Source: an uncultured Sphingomonadaceae bacterium (GTDB taxonomy: Bacteria > Pseudomonadota > Alphaproteobacteria > Sphingomonadales > Sphingomonadaceae). From it: a DNA stretch of 64,000 nt. Below, piece after piece: positions 1 to 10,140 of this stretch. The stretch covers positions 1,674,001-1,738,000 of the forward strand of contig CANMGU010000001.1 of assembly GCA_947497455.1 (NCBI GenBank), read 5' to 3'. A model generated the notes under the pieces. It had not been told where the DNA came from. It worked only from the letters and a program-made list of their open reading frames with translations, and did not search any database. The translations under genes were made by a program, and so were the position numbers. The number at the start of each line of letters is the position of its first letter. Position 1 is the stretch's first letter.

Positions 1-818
1 CTGAGTTTTTGACCTTTTCAACCATGGCTTGGGTGGCATCATTCTCAATCCATTCGCCTTTCCAGTAAAAGGGTTCCGGATCGATGAGATCAAATATCGT
101 TTCGCCATATTTGGCATCGACGCCTGTGCCCATTTGCCAAAGCATTTCCCGCCGCCAAAAAGTTACCGGCACCGGGTTCGCCACCACCTGATCCGGTTTT
201 TGTCCTGTATGCTGCGTAACCGCCAGCTCGGTGTCTGCCTCCGCCTTGCCGGTAATCAAACCATTAGCGAAAATATACGCACAAATGGCTACAAAACTAA
301 CCCAAGCCGGTCGCTGCCAGTCATCCCTGCCCTTTTTCTCTCGCCGCCGCGATATCCAGACGCCTGCGATCAGCGCAGCCCAAATCCAGATGTCGATGAT
401 GAAGATGCTGTCACCATAATACCATTGCGAGGAAAACGGCTCGAGCAAACGAACGCCATAGCTGTTGAGCCAATCGAGCGCAGGATGGCTGAGACAACCG
501 ATATAGGCCAGTGCCAACAGCCAGCCTCCGTGGATCGGCAAACGATCCGCTGGCCGTTTACCGCGCCGGGTCTGCCAGCGGTCGAACCACAGCATGATTC
601 CGGTCAACAATAACGGCAATATCACCATCGCGATCGGGCCGTGCGTTATACCCCGGCGAATGGCGAGATGCTGATGCCCACCCAGCAGCGTCGCAAACGC
701 ATCAATATCGGGAATGTTAGCAGCGATGATCAGGGTCGCCATACCCAGACCGGTTTTCTTCTTCAGACCGAGCTGACCCAAAACGGCTCCGGCAAGGCTA
801 TGAGTTAAGTTATCCATG
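1..818 (-). CDS. membrane-bound metal-dependent hydrolase (DUF457/YdjM family), C-terminus cut off by window edge
   Basis: The reading frame starts at ATG 818 and is open to the left edge, giving about 272 residues. The N-terminus begins MDNLTHSLAG, followed by hydrophobic segments and the histidine motifs HRGITHGP and HPALDWLNSYG. This combination of an N-terminal H-S-L-A-G, a mid H-x-x-x-H-G and an H-P-x-x-D is typical of the YdjM/DUF457 integral membrane family, predicted metal hydrolases of unknown substrate. The carboxy end is not visible, so total length is unknown. The 207 bases between it and the next gene (819-1025) show no recognisable feature. Confidence 0.8.
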
Positions 819-1025
819 CGATAGACCACCGTCTAAACCGGACCAAGAAATTATATATTTTTCACGCAAAACGGGGGTCATCTTCGAGTGAGCTGTTTCA
901 TAAGAGTGGCGAAATTTCCGTTCAGAATCGCCCCACCCCATAGCGTGGCGAAAAGGACCTCAGCCCTATCAGCATGCTGACAAAGCAAATCCTACATTGC
1001 AAGCATCAAGTGTCGCAAAAGGCTG

Positions 1026-2054
1026 CTAAAGTTCCGGTCCGTCCTCGGTCACGGTCCATGTCTGCCCTTTGTTAAGCAAGGCCTGAAGATCGGGTTTCTT
1101 GCCTTCGGCCGCTTGCTCATTTTGCTCAACCACAGCCGCCTCGAACGTCGGACGCGGATCGTCATAGAGCACGCCAATGGCCATCGGAAATTCTCCAAAT
1201 GGCATTTCGATCAGCATATGCGCGACAGAGCGATTGGTCACATCATGGACGATCACATTGGCGGCCTGCCAGTCGCCGTCGACAACGTCGACCACTTTCA
1301 ACGACAAGGTTTCGCGGTCCAGCGTGATGCCTTTTTCACCTTTTTCAAACAGCATCGGCTCACCATCAGCGAGCAAGAGCTGGGTCGACGCAGCGGTTTT
1401 CTTGGCCGCAAATTCCTCGAATACGTCTTTATTATAGACGATACAGTTCTGAAAAATCTCGATAAAGGCAGCCCCCTTATGGGCATGCGCCGCCTTCAAG
1501 ACATTGGTCAGATCTTTGTGCACATCGATGCCGCGTGCGATGAACCGCGCACCCGAACCCAGCGCAAAGGCGCAGGGACTGGCGGGCCGATCGACTGAAC
1601 CATATGGCGTCGACGGAGTGTTCGTTCCGACCCGAGATGTCGGCGAATATTGCCCCTTGGTCAGTCCATAAATTTCGTTGTTGAACAGCATGATCTGGCA
1701 ATCCAGGTTGCGCCGCAACAGGTGCATCGTGTGGTTGCCGCCAATGGACAGAGCGTCGCCGTCACCGGTGATGATCCAGACATCGAGATCAGGATTAGCA
1801 AGCTTCGCGCCTGTCGCTACCGCGGGAGCACGGCCGTGAATGGTGTGAAAACCATATGTTTCCATATAATAAGGAAAGCGAGAAGAGCAGCCGATCCCGC
1901 TAATAAACAACGTATCTTCGGGACGGACACCAAGGTCCGGCATCGTCCGCTGCACCGCTTTCAGGATCGCATAGTCACCGCACCCCGGACACCAGCGTAC
2001 CTCCTGATCAGTTTCCCAGTCTTTCAGCGTCGTGATTTTCGTCATCTCGTTCAT
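1026..2054 (-). CDS. korB: 2-oxoacid:ferredoxin oxidoreductase, beta (TPP-binding) subunit
   Basis: This 342-residue protein is the thiamine-diphosphate subunit that, with KorA, oxidatively decarboxylates a 2-oxoacid (most likely 2-oxoglutarate) to the acyl-CoA while reducing ferredoxin. A WCPGCGDY motif is at residues 21-28, with Cys22, Cys25 and Cys56 as likely cluster ligands. The TPP/Mg motif GDGDALSIGGN starts at 97 and is followed by the NNEIYGLTKGQ strand typical of the family. The start overlaps the korA stop by four bases (ATGA), so the subunits are translationally coupled. Substrate preference (2-oxoglutarate rather than pyruvate) is inferred from the two-subunit layout. Confidence 0.93.
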   Translation of the reverse strand: MNEMTKITTLKDWETDQEVRWCPGCGDYAILKAVQRTMPDLGVRPEDTLFISGIGCSSRFPYYMETYGFHTIHGRAPAVATGAKLANPDLDVWIITGDGDALSIGGNHTMHLLRRNLDCQIMLFNNEIYGLTKGQYSPTSRVGTNTPSTPYGSVDRPASPCAFALGSGARFIARGIDVHKDLTNVLKAAHAHKGAAFIEIFQNCIVYNKDVFEEFAAKKTAASTQLLLADGEPMLFEKGEKGITLDRETLSLKVVDVVDGDWQAANVIVHDVTNRSVAHMLIEMPFGEFPMAIGVLYDDPRPTFEAAVVEQNEQAAEGKKPDLQALLNKGQTWTVTEDGPEL

Positions 2055-3940
2055 GACAGATTCTCCTCAATCGCCGCATCAATTTCGGCAATGGTAAAGG
2101 GCTGGCCCGATACTTTGTTTACCGGCCTTGCATCGACCAGATATTGATCGCGCAATACGGTTTTCAGCTGACCTGTGTTCATTTCCGGTACGATGACGCG
2201 GTCATAGCTTTTCAGCAACTCGCCCATATTTTTCGGCATTGGCCAGACGTTCCTGACATGGATATGACTGACGTCTTTTCCAGCCTCCACCGCGCGGCGC
2301 ACGGCCTGATGAATAGGTCCGAAGGTCGAGCCCCAGCCAACGACGGCCAGCTTGCCGCCAGTCTTGCCCAGCGCAACATCCTGGTCGGGGATGCTGTCCG
2401 CAACGCCAAGGACCTTATCCCGCCGAATTTCGGTCATCTGTTGGTGATTGGCCGCGCCATAGTCAATATGACCGGTATCAATACCTTTTTCGATACCGCC
2501 GATTCTGTGCATCAATTCCGGCGTGCCCGGCTTGATCCAAGGCCGCGCCAGTTTTTCATCGCGCGCATAGGGTTTCAATCCGCCTTCCGGCATTTTGTCC
2601 ATGAAGCTTGTTGGAAATGGCTCCAGACTAGCAACATCAGGAATTTTCCAAGGTTCAGCCGCATTGGCTATATAACCGTCCGTGAGCAGCATGACCGGCG
2701 TCATATATTGCACCGCAATCCGCACCGCCTCAATCGCACATTCAAACGCATCGCCGGGCGAGCGCGCGGCAATGACCGGCATCGGTGCGTCACCATTGCG
2801 GCCATAAATAGCTTGATACAGATCCGATTGCTCAGTCTTGGTCGGCAATCCTGTCGAAGGTCCGCCACGCTGTGAGTTTACGATAACCAGTGGCAGCTCG
2901 GTCATGATCGCGAGCCCCATGGCTTCGCCCTTCAGCGCGATGCCTGGACCAGATGAGGAGGTAATACCCAATTTGCCAGCATAGCTTGCACCGATGGCCG
3001 CCGCGATCGCCGCAATCTCGTCTTCTGCTTGGAAGGTGGTTACGCCAAATTCCTTAAGCCGCGACAGATGATGCAAGATCGCTGACGCTGGCGTAATCGG
3101 ATAGCCGCCAAAGAACATCGGCAAGTCAGCCAGCTGTGCCCCAGCCACCAAACCGAGTGACAGGGCTTCTGCGCCAGTAACCGTGCGGTATTCGCCAGGT
3201 GCAGACGGCGCTGCTCCCACTTTGCGGGTCGTCAAATGACCGCTACCAAGACCATCACCAGATAACTCGGCGGTTTCGCCATAAGCATGGCCAGCATTCA
3301 GTGCTGCGATATTGGCATCTGCCACATCAGGCAGTTTCGCGAACTTGCCTTTGAGCCAGTCGATAATCGGTTGGCGTTCCCGCTCAAACATCCACAGCGC
3401 CAGACCGAGGGTCCACATATTCTTGCAGCGCAGAGCTTCTTTGTTACCAAGTCCGAAAGGCTTTACCGCCTCCAGCGTCAGCGCGGAGATATCCAGCTTG
3501 AGCAATTGCCACTTGGCCAAAGAGCCATCTTCCAGCGGATTATTCTCATATTTCGCTTTGTCGAGGTTCCGTTTTCCGAACTCACCTTCATCAGCAATGA
3601 TCAAACCACCATCGCGCAAGGCATCAACATTGGTCTTCAACGCAGCGGGATTCATCGCAATCAAGACATCAGGCTGGTCGCCCGCAGTCTCAATGGCGCG
3701 GCTGCCAAAGTTAATCTGGAAAGCCGAAACACCGAATAAAGTTCCTTGCGGAGCCCGGATTTCAGCCGGAAAATCCGGAAATGTGGCGAGATCACTGCCC
3801 GCCAAGGCGGTAGACAAGGTGAATTGCCCGCCGGTAAGCTGCATGCCATCGCCGCTATCACCAGCAAAGCGAACGACGACATTTTCCGCACCTTCTGGTT
3901 GGTTATTGTCTGAATCGTCCTGTTTAAGCGCCGTAGCCAT
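2051..3940 (-). CDS. korA: 2-oxoacid:ferredoxin oxidoreductase, fused gamma-alpha subunit
   Basis: This 629-residue protein fuses the gamma domain (about residues 20-200, starting VVRFAGDSGDGMQLTGGQF) to the alpha/pyrimidine-binding domain (about 250-629, with FFGGYPITPAS and TSSSGPGIALKGEAMGLA). That fused layout plus a separate beta subunit is the usual form of two-subunit 2-oxoglutarate:ferredoxin oxidoreductases found in aerobic as well as anaerobic bacteria. It is the first gene of a two-gene operon with korB. The 200-base gap to the divergent esterase gene presumably holds both promoters. No fused ferredoxin domain is present, so a separate ferredoxin must accept the electrons. Confidence 0.93.
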   Translation of the reverse strand: MATALKQDDSDNNQPEGAENVVVRFAGDSGDGMQLTGGQFTLSTALAGSDLATFPDFPAEIRAPQGTLFGVSAFQINFGSRAIETAGDQPDVLIAMNPAALKTNVDALRDGGLIIADEGEFGKRNLDKAKYENNPLEDGSLAKWQLLKLDISALTLEAVKPFGLGNKEALRCKNMWTLGLALWMFERERQPIIDWLKGKFAKLPDVADANIAALNAGHAYGETAELSGDGLGSGHLTTRKVGAAPSAPGEYRTVTGAEALSLGLVAGAQLADLPMFFGGYPITPASAILHHLSRLKEFGVTTFQAEDEIAAIAAAIGASYAGKLGITSSSGPGIALKGEAMGLAIMTELPLVIVNSQRGGPSTGLPTKTEQSDLYQAIYGRNGDAPMPVIAARSPGDAFECAIEAVRIAVQYMTPVMLLTDGYIANAAEPWKIPDVASLEPFPTSFMDKMPEGGLKPYARDEKLARPWIKPGTPELMHRIGGIEKGIDTGHIDYGAANHQQMTEIRRDKVLGVADSIPDQDVALGKTGGKLAVVGWGSTFGPIHQAVRRAVEAGKDVSHIHVRNVWPMPKNMGELLKSYDRVIVPEMNTGQLKTVLRDQYLVDARPVNKVSGQPFTIAEIDAAIEENLS

Positions 3941-4140
3941 AAATAATTTCCGTACCCATCACTCTGTAGAAGATGCGGTAAAGCACTTCTCCCCTCTGCT
4001 TCAAACCATAAAAACTACTAGGGATAAAGTTTTTGTTTGAAACTACAGATTGAGAATACAACTTGCCTAGTGAACCCCAGCTGATCTAGTCGCCACTGAA
4101 AGAGTAGCAAATCAATACGCAACGATACGGAGACTAAAGG

Positions 4141-5085
4141 ATGACAACGGCTTTTGTACGCCCCGATGCCCAGGCAATGCTGGCTATGTTGGAAACGGCA
4201 ATGGAAACCCCGATGGATCAGATGGAACCGGCAGCGGCGCGCGAAGTCTATGTTGGCATGCGCTTTCTGGTCGATGCAGAGCCCACGGAACTGGCGATTG
4301 TCAAGGATCTAACCTGCCCCGGACCTGCTGGCGATATCAAGTTGCGTTATTATGACAAGCGAGAGAATCGCGAAAAAGGTCCCGCGATTATTTTCTATCA
4401 TGGTGGCGGCTTTGTCATCGGCGATCTCGAAAGCCATCACCCTTATTGCACGGAAATGGCTGCGCAGATGGATTTGCCGCTGATCGCAGTCGATTATCGT
4501 CTTGCCCCCGAAGCGCCGTTCCCTGCTGCACCGGATGACTGTGAGGCAGCAACGCGCTGGATCGCAGAAAATGCCAAAACTGCTTTAGGAATTGAAATTG
4601 ACGGCCTGATCCCTTGCGGTGACAGCGCCGGCGGCAATCTGGCGATTGTAGTGGCACAAGACCTAGCCAAAAACCCAGCATCTGCGCCGGTGATTGCGCA
4701 GGTTCCGATCTATCCGGTTGTCGACAGCACGGCTTCGGAAGGGTCCATGCAGGAATTTAGCGAAGGTTTTTTGCTGACCAAAGACTCGATGGATTACTTT
4801 CAAGGGCATTACGCTAGCCCTGCAGGCGACGAACGCGGTGATCCCATTCACGGCGACATTGCAAACAGCCCGCCAACGGTATTGATTACCGCAGGTCTCG
4901 ACCCACTCAGGGACCAAGGCCGAGCTTATGGAGCAAAACTTATCGAAGCAGGCGTACCGGTGACGTTCATGGAGGCCAAGGGCAATATCCATGGTCTTAT
5001 CTGTCTGCGTAAGGGAATTCCGTCATCGCAGCAGGATGTAGACGGTATTTGTAATGCGCTGAAGGCCACCTTGGCCGCTCTATGA
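4141..5085 (+). CDS. alpha/beta-hydrolase, hormone-sensitive-lipase (HSL, family IV) esterase
   Basis: A 314-residue carboxylesterase-type enzyme. The oxyanion-hole motif HGGGF is at residues 87-91, the nucleophile elbow GDSAGG at 160-165 (Ser162), and the rest of the catalytic triad is Asp254 (GLDPLRDQG) and His284 (NIHGL). These are the defining motifs of bacterial HSL-family esterases acting on short acyl esters. No signal peptide is evident, so it is probably cytoplasmic. Its stop overlaps the rppH start (ATGA), so the two are co-transcribed although functionally unrelated. Natural substrate unknown. Confidence 0.92.
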   Translation: MTTAFVRPDAQAMLAMLETAMETPMDQMEPAAAREVYVGMRFLVDAEPTELAIVKDLTCPGPAGDIKLRYYDKRENREKGPAIIFYHGGGFVIGDLESHHPYCTEMAAQMDLPLIAVDYRLAPEAPFPAAPDDCEAATRWIAENAKTALGIEIDGLIPCGDSAGGNLAIVVAQDLAKNPASAPVIAQVPIYPVVDSTASEGSMQEFSEGFLLTKDSMDYFQGHYASPAGDERGDPIHGDIANSPPTVLITAGLDPLRDQGRAYGAKLIEAGVPVTFMEAKGNIHGLICLRKGIPSSQQDVDGICNALKATLAAL

Positions 5086-5570
5086 CGGATTTTAGCGATC
5101 TCCCCTACCGCCCCTGTGCCGGCATCATGCTTGCAGACACTCTCGGGCGCGTTTTCGTCGGACAGCGGCTGGATGCCAAGGCCAGCGCCTATCCGGACGC
5201 CTGGCAAATGCCGCAAGGCGGAATTGACAAGGGCGAAGATAGTGAGGCAGCGGCAATCCGGGAACTGGAAGAAGAAACCGGAATAACTGCCGATCATGTG
5301 CAGATAATCGCGCGCAGTGCCAATGAGCATCTATATGATCTGCCCGATGAGTTACTGGGTAAAATCTGGAAGGGCAAATATCGCGGTCAGCGCCAATTCT
5401 GGTTTCTGATGCGGTTTACAGGCGAAGACAGGCATGTCAATATTGCCACCGAACATGCAGAATTTTCGGATTGGAAATGGGCAGACCCCAATGAATTGCC
5501 GGATATGATCGTGCCATTCAAACGAGATCTATACCGTGCAATCTTGAAGGAATTTGAACCCCTGATCTGA
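5082..5570 (+). CDS. rppH: RNA pyrophosphohydrolase RppH (Nudix hydrolase)
   Basis: A 162-residue Nudix protein that converts the 5'-triphosphate of mRNA to a monophosphate, triggering RNase E-type decay; related dinucleoside polyphosphatase activity is known in the family. The sequence opens with YRPCAGIMLAD and has the Nudix box G-x5-E-x7-R-E-x2-E-E-x-G in the segment GGIDKGEDSEAAAIRELEEE (about residues 46-65). The length and the WQMPQGGID signature match the RppH/IalA subfamily. The start codon overlaps the upstream esterase stop by four bases. Confidence 0.93.
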   Translation: MTDFSDLPYRPCAGIMLADTLGRVFVGQRLDAKASAYPDAWQMPQGGIDKGEDSEAAAIRELEEETGITADHVQIIARSANEHLYDLPDELLGKIWKGKYRGQRQFWFLMRFTGEDRHVNIATEHAEFSDWKWADPNELPDMIVPFKRDLYRAILKEFEPLI

Positions 5571-5601
5571 CCGCGAAACAGAATAGATACGGATTTGTAA
5601 T

Positions 5602-6552
5602 ATGTTGCGTAAAATAGTTTGGTCATTTCCTCTGGTGGCTGTCGGATTTGCATCGCCATCACATGCGGCACTTCCAGAACCGGTAAAAGCAATGATCGAA
5701 GCGGCTATCGAATCCGGTAAGGATGCGGAGATCAAATCGGTTTTCAAGTTTGCAAAGGTCACAAATCCGGACGACGCCGCAGAAATCGATGCGATGCTGG
5801 CAGCATATAACGTAAAGAAGACACAACTCGCAGCAGCCGAAGAACAGGCCAAAATGGAAGCGCCTTTTTTCCAGAATTGGACGGGAGAAGGCGAGCTCGG
5901 TGGCTTTCGCAATACCGGCAACTCGAATAATGTGGGCTTAAGTGGTGGTATCAAGCTGGCGAAAGACGCGGTCAAATGGCGGTTGAAATTCCACGCCCGC
6001 GCTGATTTTCAACGCAGCAATGGCGTGACCAGTCGGGAGCAATATGCTGCTGCCCTGGAACCTGAATATAAAATCAATGATCGGCTGTTCTTCTACGGAC
6101 TGGCACAATATGACCGGGACGAGTTTCAAGGCTTTTCATCTCGTTACACCATTTCTGGCGGTATCGGCTATGCGGTGATCAAGGAAAAAGACATTTTCCT
6201 GAACGTCAAAGCCGGGCCCGCCTGGCGCCTTACGGAATTTTCCGAGGGCGGGTCCGACAGTAGTCTTGCAGGCCTGATCGGCCTTGATCTGGGCTGGCAA
6301 ATCGCGAAAAATCTGAAACTAACTCAGGGCGCCGGAGCAACACTGGCTTCTGATGCGCAAAGCCTGACCAGTGCCAATGTTATATTCTCGTCCGGTACAA
6401 ATACACTCACCGCAACGACCGGATTGGATGCGAAGATAAACGGAAAGCTAACCGCCCGCTTTTCTTATGCTGTCGAACATGAAACCAATCCGCCTGATGG
6501 CAGTGAGAAAACTGATACGCTAAGCCGCGCAACATTGGTCTATGACTTTTAG
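5602..6552 (+). CDS. DUF481 (YdiY-like) outer-membrane protein
   Basis: A 316-residue exported protein. Residues 1-22 form a signal peptide ending SHAA. An alpha-helical, charged region follows (about 25-85), and then a C-terminal beta-rich half with alternating aromatic/polar strands (GLSGGIKLAKDAVKWRLKF, FFYGLAQYDRD, SRATLVYDF), ending in Phe as outer-membrane barrels do. DUF481/YdiY proteins are described as salt-induced outer membrane proteins; their molecular function is not known. It starts 31 bases after rppH on the same strand and may be co-transcribed. It converges with the TPR gene on the other strand. Confidence 0.82.
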   Translation: MLRKIVWSFPLVAVGFASPSHAALPEPVKAMIEAAIESGKDAEIKSVFKFAKVTNPDDAAEIDAMLAAYNVKKTQLAAAEEQAKMEAPFFQNWTGEGELGGFRNTGNSNNVGLSGGIKLAKDAVKWRLKFHARADFQRSNGVTSREQYAAALEPEYKINDRLFFYGLAQYDRDEFQGFSSRYTISGGIGYAVIKEKDIFLNVKAGPAWRLTEFSEGGSDSSLAGLIGLDLGWQIAKNLKLTQGAGATLASDAQSLTSANVIFSSGTNTLTATTGLDAKINGKLTARFSYAVEHETNPPDGSEKTDTLSRATLVYDF

Positions 6553-6570
6553 AGGCTTAGAGTTTACCGC

Positions 6571-7104
6571 TTAGTTGGGCGCTACTTTTTTGGCCTTTTC
6601 ATCACTCACTTTTGGTTTTGGCGTAACGGCCTGCGCTGACATCACCGGTATTTTCTGAGAAGCAGTGATCGCCGATGCCAGTTGCGTTGTTTGCGAACAA
6701 CGGGTCCGGCAAAGTGTTTCAATTCGTGAAAGATTGATTTTTGCCTTTTCGACGGCACCGCGTTGAACTAGCGCTTCACCCTGCCCAGCTAATGCATCAA
6801 GATTATTCGGGTCAAGGATCAACGCCTCGCGATAAAAGCGAATGGCTTTGCCCGGTAATTTTTGAGCGCGTGCAATCTGGGCAAGCGCGATAAACGCTGA
6901 TCCGTTGCGTGGATCAACCGCTAAAGCTGTCTCGTAAAGGTCCGTTGCCAGTTCAAGATCACCCTGCTTTTGCGCCGCTTCCCCTCGCTCCATATAGGCA
7001 ACCGAACGCGCCTTGATTTCCACGTCCGCCGACTGGCCAAAACCAGCACTGGAAACAGTGGCCAAAACCAGGGACATCGCAAGGGCAGCGGGTGAAAAAC
7101 GCAT
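6571..7104 (-). CDS. exported tetratricopeptide-repeat protein
   Basis: A 177-residue protein using the ATG at 7104, which has GGAG about 7 bases upstream and starts a signal peptide (MRFSPAALAMSLVLATVSSA); an upstream in-frame start at 7179 would bury this. Residues about 40-140 hold two to three TPR units, such as the segments ending ALAVDPRNGSAFIALAQIAR and ALILDPNNLDALAGQGEAL. Two Cys (LCRTRC) follow and could form a disulfide. TPR proteins are scaffolds for periplasmic complexes; the partner is not identifiable here. Confidence 0.8.
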   Translation of the reverse strand: MRFSPAALAMSLVLATVSSAGFGQSADVEIKARSVAYMERGEAAQKQGDLELATDLYETALAVDPRNGSAFIALAQIARAQKLPGKAIRFYREALILDPNNLDALAGQGEALVQRGAVEKAKINLSRIETLCRTRCSQTTQLASAITASQKIPVMSAQAVTPKPKVSDEKAKKVAPN

Positions 7105-7188
7105 AATTAGCTCCAATAAAGACTCAGGCTTTCTAGCAGGATCACCTGCACGTTCGGTGAACATGCCGGATCCTGTCATCGTCTGCTA

Positions 7189-8367
7189 TCACATTTTTTC
7201 AAGGCAGGTAAAATAAAAGCCATCCGTTCCGTCTTGATACGGGGTGAGAAGAATTCCTTTACGATATGGCCGTCCTATCGGCAAATCAACCTCTATATCC
7301 CGCCAATTCGGGTGGTTTTTAAGGAAATCCTCTGATTGATCCCCGCCTTCGGTATCCAAAAGAGAACAAACCGCATAGACCAGCCGCCCGCCCGGAGCGA
7401 CCATTGAGCTTGCCAGTTCCAGTAATCGCGCTTGCAATTTTGCCGTTTGAGCCAGCCTTTTCGGTGTCATTCGCCAGCGCAGTTCGGGGTTTCGCCGCCA
7501 TGTCCCTGTCCCCGTGCACGGTGCATCAACCAGAACAAGATCACATTGGCCGGCAAACGGTGAGAGCGCTTCTTCTTCCTTATTGGGTGACAGTAGCAAC
7601 GTTTCGATATTCCGGGCGCTGGACCTGCGGAGCCGCGGTTCAATGCGGCTTAAACGACCACGGTCCGTATCAGCGGCAATGATGCGGGCCTCATCTGGCA
7701 ACTGCGCGGCAAGCCCCAGTGTCTTCCCCCCCGCTCCGGCGCACATATCCAACACCATCTTTGGTTCATCAGGCAAACAAGCGGTAATTATAGCCTGACT
7801 GCCCAGATCCTGAATTTCGATCTGGCCGCTACTATAGGCCGCATTATTCTCGACATTTGTCCCGGTTGGCAGGCGATAGGCATTGGACAAAGGCAGCGCT
7901 TCTATTTCCGGCCATTGCGCTTTGACGGCCTCAGCGTTGCCTTTTTTGGGATTGAGACGAATATCCAAAGGCGCACGGTCGAATAAGGCCAATTGTTCAT
8001 TGCCATCAATAGGCGCTGCAAACTGGCTTAAAAGCCACTCCGCTATGGTTCCACCACTGGCCCGGGGCTCCTCGTCCCCTAGCGCAGCAGGCCCGTAAGC
8101 AGTGCCGTCGAACAATTCCTGCAATGTCGGCTGTTCGTCGGTTAGCCCCGCCATTGCAGCGCGTCCGCTTTCTGGCCGATCTCCAAATCGGCGGATGGCG
8201 GCATAAACAAGTTCACGCACGGCCCGGCGGTCCTTTGATCCAGCATAACGACGGGCCTTGAAGAATTTCTTGGCGATACTATCAGCTGACGCGCCGTTAT
8301 CTCGCGCCGCGACGATTATTTCATCCAACAGTTCAATCGCTGCTTGCAGGCGCGCCGAGGGCGTCAT
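7189..8367 (-). CDS. RsmB/NOP2-family RNA (cytosine-C5) methyltransferase
   Basis: A 392-residue SAM-dependent rRNA m5C methyltransferase. The N-terminal third (to about 120) is the helical RNA-binding region. The SAM-binding motif DMCAGAGGKT is at 208-217. The two catalytic cysteines of the m5C family are both present: Cys284 in DAPCTGTGTW and Cys334 in YAVCSLL. RsmB of E. coli modifies C967 of 16S rRNA; the same target is likely but not proven. Its start overlaps the stop of a small upstream gene (8364-8573), and guaB lies just beyond, suggesting a guaB-orf69-rsmB transcription unit. Confidence 0.9.
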   Translation of the reverse strand: MTPSARLQAAIELLDEIIVAARDNGASADSIAKKFFKARRYAGSKDRRAVRELVYAAIRRFGDRPESGRAAMAGLTDEQPTLQELFDGTAYGPAALGDEEPRASGGTIAEWLLSQFAAPIDGNEQLALFDRAPLDIRLNPKKGNAEAVKAQWPEIEALPLSNAYRLPTGTNVENNAAYSSGQIEIQDLGSQAIITACLPDEPKMVLDMCAGAGGKTLGLAAQLPDEARIIAADTDRGRLSRIEPRLRRSSARNIETLLLSPNKEEEALSPFAGQCDLVLVDAPCTGTGTWRRNPELRWRMTPKRLAQTAKLQARLLELASSMVAPGGRLVYAVCSLLDTEGGDQSEDFLKNHPNWRDIEVDLPIGRPYRKGILLTPYQDGTDGFYFTCLEKM

Positions 8368-8573
8368 TCGATGATGCGGCTGTCTTTGTTCAAACAGTGA
8401 GACTGCGTTTGTGTGTCCGCGCCATGTTTCTTTATCGCCTCCTCAGTGGCTAAGATGGCATAGTCTTGACACTCGGCCATGGTCTGGAAGGGCTCAATCG
8501 TCCACAATGGGTCGCCTTGGTCGTATCCTTCGGGCCAAACCAATAACAGCAAAAAAATTTTCAATTCGACCAT
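8364..8573 (-). CDS. small hypothetical protein between guaB and the rRNA methyltransferase
   Basis: A 69-residue ORF not recognised as a named family. It starts with a short hydrophobic stretch (VELKIFLLLLVWPEG) and contains two cysteines, in MAECQDYA and SHCLNKD, which could pair in the periplasm. The four-base overlap with the downstream methyltransferase and the 12-base gap to guaB support real, coupled translation. The ECQDYA segment resembles cysteine-bearing small secreted proteins of sphingomonads, but no function can be assigned. Confidence 0.6.
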   Translation of the reverse strand: MVELKIFLLLLVWPEGYDQGDPLWTIEPFQTMAECQDYAILATEEAIKKHGADTQTQSHCLNKDSRIIE

Positions 8574-8585
8574 CGATCAGTCTCT

Positions 8586-10103
<1,518 letters not shown>

Positions 10104-10140
10104 TCAGTTCTGTCGCCATTCGCCAGCACTATTCGCTGCA

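Noticed and set aside
1650..2147. 165-codon plus-strand ORF across the korB/korA junction
   Set aside because: It lies antisense to two conserved, overlapping subunit genes and shows no recognisable domain.
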